A DNA stretch of 64,000 nt from the NCBI GenBank assembly GCA_904066235.2, contig CAJFCV020000001.1:2480001-2544000 (forward strand), read 5' to 3'. This stretch comes from Bursaphelenchus xylophilus. Lineage: Eukaryota > Nematoda > Chromadorea > Rhabditida > Aphelenchoididae. A program made the position numbers and the translations under genes. Of the stretch, positions 63,951 to 64,000 are shown in pieces. Numbering within the stretch: the stretch's first letter is position 1; each line of letters opens with the position of its first letter. The notes below the pieces were generated by a model. The model ran no database searches and was not told the DNA's origin. It saw only the letters and a list, made by a program, of their open reading frames with translations.

Positions 63951-64000
63951 CTGAAAAGAGTCGAAGTGATATTTAGAATCAATGACTGGACTCTTCAACA

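Overview
The window is AT-rich nuclear DNA, most likely from a nematode. Genes are split by introns with GTAAGT-type donors and short TTTTCAG acceptors, AATAAA signals follow stop codons, and one small gene has a spliced-leader-type acceptor just upstream of its ATG. The proteins recognised (multi-PDZ scaffold, wolframin, BTB protein, GSK-3) are animal proteins. No ribosomal, bacterial or viral genes were seen. The species cannot be named from sequence alone.

Layout. 1-2.7 kb: the 3' part of a plus-strand gene for a glycine-rich then lysine/cysteine-repeat protein. 3.0-32.6 kb: one large minus-strand gene for a four-PDZ scaffold. I placed twelve exons whose splice phases agree, apart from one missing link between exons 6 and 7. 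The 17-kb intron there is packed with repeats and holds a complete-looking small gene on the other strand (22.08-22.37 kb). 32.6-46.9 kb: almost gene-free repeat territory with one orphan exon that resembles the end of an FGF (38.16-38.50 kb). 46.96-48.2 kb: a two-exon small secreted protein. 48.9-51.4 kb: a four-exon BTB-domain protein. 51.9-57.7 kb on the minus strand, possibly extending to 63.1 kb: wolframin, convergent with the BTB gene. 63.56-63.95 kb: the last exon of GSK-3 on the minus strand, running off the right edge.

The striking part is the repeat content. About 25 copies of two related palindromic MITEs (families A and B, both starting with the TGTCGGGAAAATAATG inverted terminus) sit mostly in introns. 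They share the window with a GCACAGTGC-rich family (C), a 400-550 bp family (D), a GGCTCC-rich family (E), a CAGTG(A/G)CGGACCTG foldback family (F), decayed Tc1/mariner-like copies, and several foldback elements with arms from 240 to over 700 bp. Many are nested with clean target duplications, so relative ages can be read. Two foldbacks carry a tRNA-like A-box/B-box module in each arm and have 3-bp TNA duplications. A third carries a B-box module deep in each arm. One whole wolframin intron is a single palindrome.

The protein-coding genes are unrelated in function (polarity or synaptic-type scaffold, ER membrane protein, kinase, BTB adaptor) and show no operon logic. The shared theme is that repeats have enlarged their introns without breaking their reading frames.
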